This document shows positions 7,493 to 16,302 of a DNA stretch of 50,496 nt, in pieces. The notes under the pieces were generated by a model. That model was not told the DNA's origin. It was given only the letters and a program-made list of their open reading frames with translations, and searched no databases. Each line of letters starts with the position of its first letter. Within the stretch, counting starts at the first letter, position 1. The stretch spans positions 1-50,496 of the forward strand of contig CALERO010000172.1 of the NCBI GenBank assembly GCA_937907325.1, given 5' to 3'. Both the position numbers and the translations under genes were made by a program. The stretch is from UBA4716 sp002438865 (lineage in GTDB: Bacteria; Bacillota; Clostridia; UBA1381).

Positions 7493-8482
7493 ATGAACAA
7501 AAGAATTACAGGAATTATCTGTGCGGCAGCGGTTATGTTTTCAAGCATAACGGCGTTTGCCTCAGGGGCTATCCCCGACCATCGGGGCACTTCCATGGAG
7601 GGAATACAGATAGGAACAAGCAATCTTAATTCCGCCGTGAAATCTTACTACAGCCTGTTCCAAAAGGCAGGCAATCAATACGGCGTTGACCCGAACCTGC
7701 TTGCCGCAATATGTATGCAGGAGTCATCGGGAAGAAATCTGAGCTACCGTGAGGACGGGAGCGAATACCCCGCCTGGGGAATTATGCAGATAGAGTATAC
7801 CAACGAAAAAAGCTTTAAACAGTTCGGTCTTGATACGACCGGCGTGGAATGGACGCTAAATGACAGGCTCGATCCCGAAAAAGCCGTGCCGTATGCGGCG
7901 TGGGTTATTTCAAAGTCGCTTATAGCGTATGACTGCGATTATATGAAAATGATTCAGTCCTACAACTTCGGCAGAACCGTTTTAAACAGGATAATCGAGG
8001 CAAAAGGCGACGACTGGCTCAGTGAGCGCATAAACGCCGCAAAGTATGCGGACAACTGGCAGTATGAAAAATACGGCGACGCCGAATACATAGAGCATGT
8101 ACTGCGCTATTATCATCATGATATGGAGTATCTCGGTGCAAAGATACGCTTAAACGGCAATCTTGTTGAATTTGAGGATCAGTATCCGCTTATTGACGGC
8201 AACTATACGCTCATTCCCGTGAGGGGCATTTCCGAGCTTTTGAATGCGGACGTGCTGTGGGATCAGGACTCTATGACCGTTACGATAAAGCACGGCGGAA
8301 AAACGGTAAAGCTTACGATAGGCAGCGATATTGCCAATGTCAACGGAAGCAGTATAAAGCTTGAAGCGCCCGCAAAGGTTCTCAACGACCGTACAATGGT
8401 TCCGTTAAGATTTGTGATGGACATATTCAATGCAAAGGTTGAATGGGAGCAGGACACACGGACTGTTTTTATAAACACGTAA
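7493..8482 (+). CDS. Exported lytic transglycosylase (SLT-like) with C-terminal stalk domain
   Basis: This 329-residue exported protein has a signal peptide (KRITGIICAAAVMFSSITAFA). An SLT-type domain spans about residues 45-190, with the catalytic-glutamate motif AAICMQESSGRN and the following AWGIMQIE. A C-terminal stalk domain (DGNYTLIPVRGI and NDRTMVPLRFVMD) covers about 215-329. SLT enzymes cleave the MurNAc-GlcNAc bond of peptidoglycan. The stalk domain probably holds it at the cell surface. Start ATG 7493 is chosen over 7469 because CGGAGG lies 8 bases upstream. It stands alone, with its own promoter and terminator. Confidence 0.85.
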   Translation: MNKRITGIICAAAVMFSSITAFASGAIPDHRGTSMEGIQIGTSNLNSAVKSYYSLFQKAGNQYGVDPNLLAAICMQESSGRNLSYREDGSEYPAWGIMQIEYTNEKSFKQFGLDTTGVEWTLNDRLDPEKAVPYAAWVISKSLIAYDCDYMKMIQSYNFGRTVLNRIIEAKGDDWLSERINAAKYADNWQYEKYGDAEYIEHVLRYYHHDMEYLGAKIRLNGNLVEFEDQYPLIDGNYTLIPVRGISELLNADVLWDQDSMTVTIKHGGKTVKLTIGSDIANVNGSSIKLEAPAKVLNDRTMVPLRFVMDIFNAKVEWEQDTRTVFINT

Positions 8483-8510
8483 CAAAGAGCGGTACTAACC
8501 GCTCTTTGTT
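8481..8510 (+). terminator. Rho-independent terminator
   Basis: AACAAAGAGCGG (8481-8492) and CCGCTCTTTGTT (8499-8510) form a 12-base-pair stem with a 6-base loop, followed by ATTGCTTTTATTG. The left arm begins inside the stop codon of the transglycosylase gene. Confidence 0.8.
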
Positions 8511-8520
8511 ATTGCTTTTA

Positions 8521-8549
8521 TTGACAAAGCCGGTGCCGCATAGTATAAT
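8521..8549 (+). promoter_or_regulatory. Consensus sigma-A promoter for the AraC-SLH operon
   Basis: TTGACA (8521-8526) and TATAAT (8544-8549) are 17 bases apart. AGAGGTG follows about 10 bases later, ahead of the ATG at 8572. Confidence 0.85.
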
Positions 8550-8571
8550 TAATATAAAGAGGTGATACGTC

Positions 8572-9429
8572 ATGAATTCTTTGGCACGTGTAAGCGGATT
8601 TTATTCTCTGCAGCATTACGGATATTTGCTGCAGCAAGGCATTTCGGGAAGCTCACAGCTCGGCAATGCAAAGCATATGCATGAATTTTACGAAATTATC
8701 TTTATCGAAAAAGGCATCTGTTATCATTGGCTTGAGGGCGAAAAACAAAAGCTTAATGCAAATGATATTGTTATTGTGCGCCCGTATCAAAATCATTACT
8801 ACTGTTCATACAGCAGCGATGTTGTCGTGTACATACTTTCGGTTGAGGCGAGCGAGTTCGAGGCGTTTATGTACGCTTACGGCGTAAAAAATTCCGATTT
8901 CACCGTTTTTTCCGTCGATTCGGATCAGAAAAATTCCATAGTTGCCGCTTGCGAGAAAGTCTTTATTTCCGATATAGTTAAAAAGAAGATAATGTACAAG
9001 CTGCTCCTCGGTGAATTTATAGGCGATTTCATTGTGCGGACGCCCCTTGATGACAAAGTTCCGCAAAACTTTATGGACGCAGTAAACCGAATGCATTCAA
9101 TAGAGAACATTTCCGAGGGCTTGCCTGCATTGCAGCGGATTTCGGGATACAGCAGTGCGCAGTTGGTGCGGCTTATGAAAAAATTCTTCAACACCACTCC
9201 GCAGAAATACATATATACCCTGCGTATGAACACCGCATATGAGCTTGTCAAAAATACCGGTTCGGATTTCGACTCGATTGCCGAAACCGTCGGATATTCA
9301 AGTCTGAGCCATTTCTGCCAGACATTTAAAAATCATTTTAATGTCACACCGTCGGCTTTACGCAAATCATCGCAAAAGCAGGAGAAAATCAAACCGTCAA
9401 GAAAATCACACAAGGAGAAATCAAAGTGA
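8572..9429 (+). CDS. AraC-family transcriptional regulator with N-terminal cupin
   Basis: This 285-residue protein has an N-terminal cupin-like sensing domain (HMHEFYEIIFIEKG, then NANDIVIVRPYQNHYY) and a C-terminal double helix-turn-helix (about 175-275). The latter includes the AraC signature SIAETVGYSSLSHFCQTFKN and FNVTPSALRK. The cupin half usually binds a sugar or similar ligand. Its last codons overlap the GTG start of the SLH protein, so the two are co-translated. That is unusual for a regulator and a surface protein. A lysine-rich tail (KPSRKSHKEKSK) extends past the domain. Confidence 0.9.
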   Translation: MNSLARVSGFYSLQHYGYLLQQGISGSSQLGNAKHMHEFYEIIFIEKGICYHWLEGEKQKLNANDIVIVRPYQNHYYCSYSSDVVVYILSVEASEFEAFMYAYGVKNSDFTVFSVDSDQKNSIVAACEKVFISDIVKKKIMYKLLLGEFIGDFIVRTPLDDKVPQNFMDAVNRMHSIENISEGLPALQRISGYSSAQLVRLMKKFFNTTPQKYIYTLRMNTAYELVKNTGSDFDSIAETVGYSSLSHFCQTFKNHFNVTPSALRKSSQKQEKIKPSRKSHKEKSK

Positions 9430-10964
9430 AGAAATTATTATGCATTATTTTATCGGCTGCAATGCTCATTACCGCATCTGTTACGGTATTTGCCGAGCGT
9501 GAATATGAGGGCGAAACGCAATTGAAAGATAATATGTTGTATATAAACGGAAATTCCGTTCCCGCCGCACAGCTTCCGAACAACTTCGTATACCTGCCCG
9601 TAGAGGAGCTTGCGCATTACGGATTTGATGTTGAAAAAGAAAATAACGTTTACAAGGTTACACGCAATGAGGAAAAAGAAATTCACCCAAGCGAAGTCCC
9701 CTCATCGCCCGATGTATTAAAGGTTTACACAACAAGTGCAGAGGTATATCTCGATTCGGATATTCCGGCAAATGTATTTGAGCTGGAAAACGGAACGGTG
9801 CTTATTCAGAGCGATGAGCTTGCAAAATACGGCAGTTATAACTGGAGTGATGAAACGCATCAAATCCGTATTGATTTTAAAAATACCTTATCCATACTGC
9901 CCTCTATGCCGTTTCACAATGTAATAGGCGAAGATGATATAAACGAAATAAACAGCGGCGTAATCGTAAATAACACCGAAAAAACCTGTGCCGATATTGA
10001 TTATGAAGATTTGACGGACTGGTTAAAGGTATATTGGAATTTTAATTATGATCGTGTTATAGCTCCGCTGTCGGCATATGACATTTCGGGAAATTATGTA
10101 AAGCTTTGGAACAAAGATAAAAGCAAATCGTATGTTGTATATTCAAACGGCGGTATTATTGCCGGCAAATACGGAAAGGCATACGACTCGCACGGAAAAA
10201 CAAAGCAGAATTATGTGTGGTATCTGCCCGTTATCGGCAATTCACGAAATGCGCTTAACAGTGCAGATATGACCTTAAATTATACTTATTTCAATGAAGT
10301 TCCGGAAGTGAAATACAAGGGAGAAAAGCAAAGAGAGTTTACTCAAACCGATGATATTGAAATTCCCCAAAAAGACTTGCTGGTAACTGTCGGGGCAAGC
10401 GAATGGGCAGTCCCCGAAACGGAAAAAGCCGCCGCCTGCAACTTAATGGTATATGATTTATCCGACAAATACACACAGCCGATTACACGGTATGATTTTT
10501 GCAGGCTCATATACCGCCTTACAGCAACCGAATTCAGTCCCGACACCGATTCAAGAACGGGGATTGCCTTTGCAATGCAGGATATATTATCGGAAAAGGG
10601 TATTCAAAACGCAACAGACAATAAATTTTCCGACTGCTATTATACCGAAGCCGAAGCTTTAGCCGCGATGGGAATAATCGAGGGAATGGGCGACGGAACT
10701 TTCGCCCCCGATGCGTATATTACACGCGAGCAAGCCGCGGTTATTCTGTACCGAACCGCCGCTTTTCTCGGTAACAAAACCCTGATAAATTCCGAACCGA
10801 TATATGCGGACAAAAACGCAATCTCTGATTGGGCTGTTTCCGCTGTTTCAAGTATGTATTCAATGAATATTATGAAAGGAATATCGGAAACGGAATTTGA
10901 TCCGAAAGGGCAATATACGGTTGAACAAGCAATAGCGACTATGGTAAGACTTTACGAATATTGA
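9426..10964 (+). CDS. Exported S-layer homology (SLH) domain protein
   Basis: This 512-residue protein has a signal peptide (KKLLCIILSAAMLITASVTVFA). Two stalk-like segments lie in the first 160 residues (VPAAQLPNNFVYLPVEELAHYGFDV). An unassigned middle follows, then SLH repeats from about residue 340 (ITRYDFCRLIYRLT; AEALAAMGIIEGMGDGTF; ITREQAAVILYRTA; AISDWAVSAVSSMYSMNIM). SLH repeats bind pyruvylated secondary cell-wall polymer, so it should be wall-anchored. The GTG start overlaps the AraC stop, with GGAGAA 6 bases upstream. The function of the middle region is unknown. Confidence 0.85.
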   Translation: MKKLLCIILSAAMLITASVTVFAEREYEGETQLKDNMLYINGNSVPAAQLPNNFVYLPVEELAHYGFDVEKENNVYKVTRNEEKEIHPSEVPSSPDVLKVYTTSAEVYLDSDIPANVFELENGTVLIQSDELAKYGSYNWSDETHQIRIDFKNTLSILPSMPFHNVIGEDDINEINSGVIVNNTEKTCADIDYEDLTDWLKVYWNFNYDRVIAPLSAYDISGNYVKLWNKDKSKSYVVYSNGGIIAGKYGKAYDSHGKTKQNYVWYLPVIGNSRNALNSADMTLNYTYFNEVPEVKYKGEKQREFTQTDDIEIPQKDLLVTVGASEWAVPETEKAAACNLMVYDLSDKYTQPITRYDFCRLIYRLTATEFSPDTDSRTGIAFAMQDILSEKGIQNATDNKFSDCYYTEAEALAAMGIIEGMGDGTFAPDAYITREQAAVILYRTAAFLGNKTLINSEPIYADKNAISDWAVSAVSSMYSMNIMKGISETEFDPKGQYTVEQAIATMVRLYEY

Positions 10965-11048
10965 TAATTGGACTTTAGCAAAATGCACAGATCGCATAAA
11001 GTAAGAAGATATATATTATCGATATAAAAACAAACTGTACCAAAAAAC

Positions 11049-11089
11049 CTGCGGCAAAATGATTTCAAAATGATTTCATTTTGCCGCAG
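11049..11089. terminator. Bidirectional terminator between SLH gene and beta-glucosidase
   Basis: CTGCGGCAAAATGA (11049-11062) pairs with TCATTTTGCCGCAG (11076-11089). It has T-rich tails on both sides (TTTCTTTTT on the plus strand, GGTTTTTTGG on the minus), serving the convergent genes. Confidence 0.85.
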
Positions 11090-11096
11090 TTTCTTT

Positions 11097-13211
11097 TTAT
11101 TCCACTGTTATTTCGGTCTCGATTACATCGTCCGAATTTGTACCCATCATAACCGTAAACTTACCCTTTTCAACAATATATTCAAGCTGACGGTTGTGGA
11201 AACCGATGCTGTGAATGGGAAGTTCTATCGAAACGGAAACGGTTTCGCCCTTTTTGATAAATACTTTCTTAAAGCCTTTCAGTTCTTTCATAGGTCTTGT
11301 CTGCGAGGCGGTAATATCGTGTACGTAAAGCTGTACAACCTCCTCGCCGTCAAAATCGCCCGTGTTCTTAACGTCCGCCGTTACCGTTATGGTTTCATCT
11401 TCCGTAACACGATCCTTTGAAACACGAATGTTTGAATATTCAAAGCTTGTGTACGATAAACCGTAACCGAACGGATAAAGCGGTTTTATCGGAGCGTCCA
11501 CGTATTTGCTCGTCCAGAAAAATTCTTCAACAGGCGGTTTTCCCGTATTTTTCATACTGTAATATATCGGCGCCTGTCCGACAACTGTCGGCATTGTGTT
11601 TACAAGCTTTGCGCTCGGAATGTATCTTCCGTATATAATATCCGTGTACGCATTTCCTGCCTCTGTACCCAATGCACCCGAGAAAATAACCGCATCGGCG
11701 ATTTCGCATATTTCGGTCAGTACCAGCGGACGTCCGCCTATAACTACGGCAACAACCTTTTTGCCCGTTTCCTTAAGCTGTCTTAAAAGCTCGATGTGCG
11801 CTGCCGGAACAACGTTTCTTGTACGGCTTTTTCCCTCGCCGTTAAGCTGTGAACTTTCGCCGATAAACGCAAGCACAACATCGCTCTTTTCCGCTGCCGC
11901 TTTTGCAGTTTCAAAATCATTTTCGCTGTCGTCCAATACGCCGCAGCCCTTTGCATATATTGCATTCTCGCCGAATGCGGCAAGAGGAGTTACTGCCTCA
12001 TCGCCCTTGCCCAAGCCTGACCATGCGCCTATCATTTCCGAACCGTTGTCGGCAAACGGACCTACGACAGCAACCTTGCTGTCCTCCGCTATCGGAAGAA
12101 CTCCCTCGTTTTTCAAAAGCACTGCCGAACGCTTTGCCGCCTCACGTGCCAGGGCACGTTTTTCCTCCGTGAGGAGAACTGCCGCCGCTTTTTCAACATT
12201 TCTGTACGGATTTTCAAACAGTCCAAGCTCAAATTTTAAGGTAAGCACACGCTTAACCGCCTCGTCAAGCTTTTCTTCGGGAACAATTCCGTCATTTACA
12301 AGATCCTCTAAGTTATCCTGATATGTAAAGATACCAAAACACATTTCCACATCAAGTCCTGCCATAAGCGCCGTTTTTGCGGTGTCACGGTCGTCCTCGG
12401 TAAAGCCGTGTATTTTAAGCTGATCCGTAGAGCCTGCGTCGGATATTGTCACTCCGCCAAATCCAAGCTGACCTCGCAAAACATCGGTAATTAGGTATTT
12501 ACTGCCCGTACACGGTTCGCCGTTCAGATCGTGAAATCCCGTCATAACCGACTTAACGCCTGCGTCAACCGCCGCCTTGAACGGGGGCAGATACACGTCA
12601 CGCAAAGTCTGCTCCGACATATCAGCGGAATTGTAATCACGTCCGCCTATGCACGCACCGTATCCTACGTAATGCTTTGCGCATGCCGCAAGATGCTTTC
12701 CGTCCGAAATATCATCGCCCTGTATTCCTTTAACTCTTGCTCTTGCAAATTCGGACGAAAGGTATACGTCCTCGCCTGCGCCCTCAACAATTCGTCCCCA
12801 TCTCGGGTCCCGTGATACGTCTATCATAGGGCCGTACACCCAATCGACACCGTTTGCCGCCGCCTCCTCGGTTGATGCCTCCGATGTTCTGCGTGCAATT
12901 TCCGGCTCCCATGAACAGCTCTCCGCCCACGGGGTCGGGAATACCGTTCTGTAGCCGTGTATTACGTCGTATCCCAAAAGGAGCGGAATACCGAGTCTTG
13001 TTTCCTCCACTGCGGCTTTTTGCAGTTCGTTCGCTTTTTCCACGGTTGAAATTCCGAGGAAAGAACCTATTCTTCCCTCTCTTAATAAATCCCAGCCTAC
13101 TTTATAATCGTCATTGTAAATCGAGTTTCCGCACTGATTAAGCTGTCCCACCTTTTCACGCACGGTCATTTTTTTCAAGAGTTCTTCCGCTCTCTGTTCC
13201 GATGTTTTCAT
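11097..13211 (-). CDS. Glycoside hydrolase family 3 beta-glucosidase
   Basis: This 704-residue protein has the GH3 layout: TIM barrel (about 1-310), alpha/beta sandwich (about 350-560) and a C-terminal fibronectin-III-like domain (about 600-704). Motifs include KHYVGYGA, the nucleophile segment GFGGVTISDAG (Asp), and GEGKSRTRN in the second domain. No signal peptide is present, so it should be cytoplasmic and act on imported beta-glucosides or related oligosaccharides. The exact substrate cannot be read from the sequence, since xylosidases and others share the fold. Start ATG 13211 follows AAAGGA. It has its own promoter and an unusual 5' hairpin. Confidence 0.93.
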   Translation of the reverse strand: MKTSEQRAEELLKKMTVREKVGQLNQCGNSIYNDDYKVGWDLLREGRIGSFLGISTVEKANELQKAAVEETRLGIPLLLGYDVIHGYRTVFPTPWAESCSWEPEIARRTSEASTEEAAANGVDWVYGPMIDVSRDPRWGRIVEGAGEDVYLSSEFARARVKGIQGDDISDGKHLAACAKHYVGYGACIGGRDYNSADMSEQTLRDVYLPPFKAAVDAGVKSVMTGFHDLNGEPCTGSKYLITDVLRGQLGFGGVTISDAGSTDQLKIHGFTEDDRDTAKTALMAGLDVEMCFGIFTYQDNLEDLVNDGIVPEEKLDEAVKRVLTLKFELGLFENPYRNVEKAAAVLLTEEKRALAREAAKRSAVLLKNEGVLPIAEDSKVAVVGPFADNGSEMIGAWSGLGKGDEAVTPLAAFGENAIYAKGCGVLDDSENDFETAKAAAEKSDVVLAFIGESSQLNGEGKSRTRNVVPAAHIELLRQLKETGKKVVAVVIGGRPLVLTEICEIADAVIFSGALGTEAGNAYTDIIYGRYIPSAKLVNTMPTVVGQAPIYYSMKNTGKPPVEEFFWTSKYVDAPIKPLYPFGYGLSYTSFEYSNIRVSKDRVTEDETITVTADVKNTGDFDGEEVVQLYVHDITASQTRPMKELKGFKKVFIKKGETVSVSIELPIHSIGFHNRQLEYIVEKGKFTVMMGTNSDDVIETEITVE

Positions 13212-13240
13212 AAATATATATTCCTTTCCGTATCAAATGT

Positions 13241-13272
13241 AAAGGGTACAGACCGAAAGGTCTGTACCCTTT
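13241..13272 (-). promoter_or_regulatory. 14-bp inverted repeat in the 5' leader of the beta-glucosidase mRNA
   Basis: Arms AAAGGGTACAGACC (13241-13254) and GGTCTGTACCCTTT (13259-13272) are separated by 4 bases. On the minus strand it begins about 10 bases after the -10 box, so it falls at or just after the transcription start. No U-run follows in that direction. It may be an operator, an mRNA-stabilising stem, or the end terminator of the phage cassette read through from upstream. Confidence 0.6.
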
Positions 13273-13282
13273 TGTCACGAAT

Positions 13283-13311
13283 ATTGTATCATTTACCATA
13301 CAAAACGTCAA
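13283..13311 (-). promoter_or_regulatory. Sigma-A promoter of the beta-glucosidase gene
   Basis: Minus-strand TTGACG (13306-13311) and TACAAT (13283-13288) have a 17-base spacer. It lies between the phage amidase stop and the beta-glucosidase gene. Confidence 0.75.
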
Positions 13312-13321
13312 GTATAAAATG

Positions 13322-14050
13322 TTAATTATATAACCCCATTCTGTACTCACGCACTATTGTGCGCAAATCCGAATACGTCAGTCCCAGACCGTTGCCGTCG
13401 CCTTTAAGGGCGCCCTTGTCTATTGCCGCCTGTACGGCTTCATGCGCCCAGTCCGGCATATTTTTGTCAACATAATTATATATCATCGGTGATTCAAGCT
13501 TGTTTAGGCGCTCGGCTATTTCATCAACCGTCTGATACAAATGCGCAAGCGATTTATCAATTGCGTCCAGCTTATCGATATATTCCTGACTCACTTCATC
13601 ATCTTCTTTCCATTCATTTTTCATTTCCGCAAGCGGATAATACTGTCCCGGACAACTGCTTGCACCTATCTCACCGTGACCCACGATTTCTGCATTGGGA
13701 TACAATCCCTTAAGATAGGCGATCAGCTCCTTTATCGATTTTTTCTGTGCATCGGGCATTACTTTATCCTTGTTGTGATAATCGCCCTCTGCGCAAATTC
13801 CCACCGATACGTTGTTTTTCCCCTGCACATGGGCGCCGAGTGCCCATAACGGACGGCCTTCATAAATCGAGCCGTCCTTTCTCACGAAAAAGTGATAGCC
13901 TATTCCCGCCCAGCCGTTTGATTTGTGCCACTCATCGACCTGCTTTGCGGTACACTCCACAGCCTCCGCATGATGCAGTGCGATATATTCGGTGGAGGCA
14001 CGCTTTGAAAGCGTGCCGTTCCATTTCCAGTCGGTCTTTATAATATTCAT
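13322..14050 (-). CDS. Endolysin: N-acetylmuramoyl-L-alanine amidase (amidase_2/PGRP)
   Basis: This 242-residue enzyme cleaves the MurNAc-L-Ala bond at host lysis. The T7-lysozyme-like catalytic domain covers about residues 1-145. Expected zinc ligands are visible: His26 in ALHHAEA, His125 in VGHGEIG and Cys133 in SSCPGQY. A linker of heptad-like residues (about 160-190) leads to a C-terminal 45-residue wall-binding-like segment (PDWAHEAVQAAIDKG) that resembles one SLH-type repeat. No signal peptide is present, so release relies on the holin. It is the last gene of the cassette and overlaps the holin gene by 4 bases. Confidence 0.9.
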   Translation of the reverse strand: MNIIKTDWKWNGTLSKRASTEYIALHHAEAVECTAKQVDEWHKSNGWAGIGYHFFVRKDGSIYEGRPLWALGAHVQGKNNVSVGICAEGDYHNKDKVMPDAQKKSIKELIAYLKGLYPNAEIVGHGEIGASSCPGQYYPLAEMKNEWKEDDEVSQEYIDKLDAIDKSLAHLYQTVDEIAERLNKLESPMIYNYVDKNMPDWAHEAVQAAIDKGALKGDGNGLGLTYSDLRTIVREYRMGLYN

Positions 14051-14328
14051 TGTCCTCTCCTTTTCGGCTCCTCATAGCTTATTGCCGCAGTGCTGTCGCC
14101 CATACCCTCGGTGGTAGGGTCTATCACGGCATTCCATAAGCTCGCCGCCGCCAAAATAAGAATGTACGGGTTAAATACAGCCTCACGCAGTACGTTAAGC
14201 ACTGCGCCCCAGCTTGTAAGGTCCCGAATTGTAATACCCATATATGCCAGAACGGGCGTAAACAAAGCAATCAGCATCTGTATATAGAAAACGGGATTTT
14301 TAAATCTTACTTTCCAATTAATTTTCAT
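14047..14328 (-). CDS. Phage holin, phi-LC3 family
   Basis: This small membrane protein (93 residues from the chosen start) lets endolysin reach the wall. It begins KINWKVRFKNPVFYIQMLIA and has two hydrophobic helices (about 14-33 and 54-70) with a charged tail, as in phi-LC3-type holins. ATG 14328 is preferred because AGAGGTG lies 6 bases upstream. GTG at 14337 in the same frame would add three residues. It sits between the XhlA-like gene and the endolysin, the usual lysis cassette order. Confidence 0.88.
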   Translation of the reverse strand: MKINWKVRFKNPVFYIQMLIALFTPVLAYMGITIRDLTSWGAVLNVLREAVFNPYILILAAASLWNAVIDPTTEGMGDSTAAISYEEPKRRGQ

Positions 14329-14339
14329 AAACCTCACCT

Positions 14340-14612
14340 CTAAATAAACAAATTCACAAAATATCCCGCCAATCCGCTTATAACTGCGGTCAGGATTATA
14401 TTTATCAGTCCGTCAAAGCGTCTTTCGGGTTTTTTCTCTATTTCGGCAACCCGCATATTAAGGGTATTCATATCTTCACGCATAGCCTTTGTTTCGGTTG
14501 CGATGATATGTACGCTTTCGATAAGTCCCTCAAGACAGTCGAGCCGCCTGTGCATTGATTTTCTGTCCTGCTCGGAATAAGCAAGCCGCTCTCTTATTTC
14601 CGCCTCATTCAT
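14340..14612 (-). CDS. XhlA-like lysis accessory protein
   Basis: This 90-residue protein has an N-terminal coiled coil (about 1-65, rich in E, R, L heptads) and a single C-terminal membrane helix (INIILTAVISGLAGYFVNLFI). The pattern is that of the XhlA/hemolysin-like proteins next to holins in PBSX-type elements, where XhlA works with XhlB in lysis. The stop codon supplies part of the holin ribosome binding site, and its start overlaps the previous small gene. Confidence 0.75.
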   Translation of the reverse strand: MNEAEIRERLAYSEQDRKSMHRRLDCLEGLIESVHIIATETKAMREDMNTLNMRVAEIEKKPERRFDGLINIILTAVISGLAGYFVNLFI

Positions 14613-14793
14613 ACTTTTGCACCCCGTCTGCCGCCTGCATAATATCCTCGTATTCCGCCTCGGTTATTTCATGCCACACAGCCAAATCAGCACCCTCGGC
14701 AAGAAATATTTCTCTGCCGTAAGCCGCCCCGTCCGTAAGTATCATTCCGTCGGCGGCTGTAAGTTTTTTGCGTGTTATAGTTTCTGTTTTCAT
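14605..14793 (-). CDS. Small phage protein next to the lysis cassette
   Basis: This 62-residue protein reads KTETITRKKLTAADGMILTD and later WHEITEAEYEDIM. Similar short acidic proteins are common between fibre and holin genes of clostridial phages. No function is known. Position, ribosome binding site (GGAGGC) and overlap with the next gene support it as real. Confidence 0.65.
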   Translation of the reverse strand: MKTETITRKKLTAADGMILTDGAAYGREIFLAEGADLAVWHEITEAEYEDIMQAADGVQKYE

Positions 14794-14803
14794 CTTCTGC
14801 CTC

Positions 14804-15484
14804 CTATGATAATGTTATCGTCCAGTTTGATTTTTGAGAAATGAGATTAAGCCATTCTTCGCTTTCGGCGCCGTCAGCAGTCCCCTCCGACGTTTCAAAT
14901 GCGGTATTTACCGCCGTTTTTGAAAATGTTGCTGACTTATCGGCGACCGAAGCCGATAATGCATTTATTACCGATATGATGCTTGCCTTTGACAGCTTGC
15001 CTGACCAATGTAAATCAAGACCGCTTATGCTCAGTGTCCCCTCCAGAGTAAGATTTTCCAAATTAACGCAATTGCCGAAAGCACTTGCCACCGAAACGGC
15101 TTTTGTAAAATTCAATATCGGTATTGTCACAAGCTTTGTGCTTTTAGGCTGCGAATTCTGAAACATAGACTGAAATGATTGTCCGTTACTTGTGTCAATT
15201 CTCGGAATTTCGGTAAAATTAACCGCCTCCTGGAACATTCCGACAAAAACCCCGGCTTTGCTTGTATCACTGTATTTCAGTTTTTTCGCCATATCGTCAC
15301 GGCAGCCGCCGTAATCAAAATACGACCAGTTCCACCAGTTCGGATTTATACCTCTCGTGTCTATGTCAGCGACCTTGTTTATCAACGCCGCAGTTGTTTC
15401 GGTGCCGTTTGCCGAAACACCCTTTGCGGTAAGCTTTTCGGCAAGACGGCTGTTAAGCTCCGCAATCCTTGTTTTTACGCTCAT
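14804..15484 (-). CDS. Phage tail-tip/receptor-binding-like protein
   Basis: This 226-residue protein has an N-terminal helical segment (KTRIAELNSRLAEKL) typical of fibre trimerisation or docking. A repetitive beta/leucine-rich body follows (LVTIPILNFTKAVSVASAF, then CVNLENLTLEGTLSISG). The body resembles BspA-type leucine-rich repeats used for surface binding. It is the last of three fibre-like genes and overlaps the preceding one by 4 bases. A role in host recognition is inferred from position and composition. No enzyme motif is seen. Confidence 0.6.
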   Translation of the reverse strand: MSVKTRIAELNSRLAEKLTAKGVSANGTETTAALINKVADIDTRGINPNWWNWSYFDYGGCRDDMAKKLKYSDTSKAGVFVGMFQEAVNFTEIPRIDTSNGQSFQSMFQNSQPKSTKLVTIPILNFTKAVSVASAFGNCVNLENLTLEGTLSISGLDLHWSGKLSKASIISVINALSASVADKSATFSKTAVNTAFETSEGTADGAESEEWLNLISQKSNWTITLS

Positions 15485-16302
15485 TCTTCATCACCGCCCA
15501 ACAATGCCATAACCTCTGTGTCATAGCTTTCGATCGCAGCGGATATTGCGCTGTCCGTTTCGGCTTTGGTATAAACGTCGGTTTTATCCGCCTTGCCGTC
15601 GCAGTCGGTTCTTAATTTCTTAATCATACCGGATAACCCGTTTATTTGATTGCCCAACGGTATAATTCTGGTTCCCAATTCACCTGATATTATTTCGTTT
15701 GTTTCGTCCTTTGTGTAAACATCGGATTTATTCGCTTTAAGGTCAAACGCCTCGCTTGCCTGAGCTTTGCTCAATTTGCTTTCGATCAACTGCCCCAAAT
15801 CACTGCCTATTTTTGCGCACGTAACCGCCATATCGGCAAGCTTTTCCGTTGTAATGCCGCCGTCCTGTATTCCCAGCTCCGATTTGTCGGCTTTCTGCGC
15901 CAGCTCTGTTTTTAGGGCGTTTACTTTTTTGATAAGCTCCGAAAAATCACTTTGGGGATCGTCCGCACTTACGGCTCCGTCTGTCGGCAGTGTCCGCTCA
16001 AGAGCCAGCGTAATTATGTTGGTTGTAATTGTCATATTTCCGTCTGTACCGGCAAGCGACATATGGCATAATCCTGTCAGGACCTGCGGAATATAAAAGC
16101 AGTCGTTTTCATCGGTATATATTATAATCGGCTCTTTCATACTGCGGCATATGATAATTGCGGATTTTGTAAGTCCGTCCCAGTCCTTTGAAAATTTAAA
16201 ACGGCACTTTATGTAATTCTGCGACCCCTCTGCCGCACGGTATTCGGAAACGCACTCAAGGGTTTGGTTTTTAACGTTAAAATCAATCAGCATCTTCATC
16301 AC
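15481..16302 (-). CDS. Phage baseplate/tail fibre protein (BppU-like N-terminus)
   Basis: This 273-residue protein has a BppU-type beta-sandwich N-terminal region of about 100 residues (YIKCRFKFSKDWDGLTKSAII). Long helical or repeated fibre segments follow, with recurring motifs KSDVYTKDET and KTDVYTKAET, typical of trimeric tail fibres. The start is GTG 16302 or ATG 16293, both inside the end of the preceding gene. It probably joins the tip to the receptor-binding protein encoded next. Confidence 0.7.
   Translation of the reverse strand: MMKMLIDFNVKNQTLECVSEYRAAEGSQNYIKCRFKFSKDWDGLTKSAIIICRSMKEPIIIYTDENDCFYIPQVLTGLCHMSLAGTDGNMTITTNIITLALERTLPTDGAVSADDPQSDFSELIKKVNALKTELAQKADKSELGIQDGGITTEKLADMAVTCAKIGSDLGQLIESKLSKAQASEAFDLKANKSDVYTKDETNEIISGELGTRIIPLGNQINGLSGMIKKLRTDCDGKADKTDVYTKAETDSAISAAIESYDTEVMALLGGDEE

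Noticed and set aside
11596..12321. 241-residue plus-strand ORF opposite the GH3 gene
   Set aside because: Ser/Pro/Phe-rich antisense translation of a conserved glycosidase.
13241..13272. Inverted repeat as a prophage attachment site
   Set aside because: An att core is a direct repeat at both ends; no second copy was found near the repressor end, and the repeat lies after a host-type promoter.
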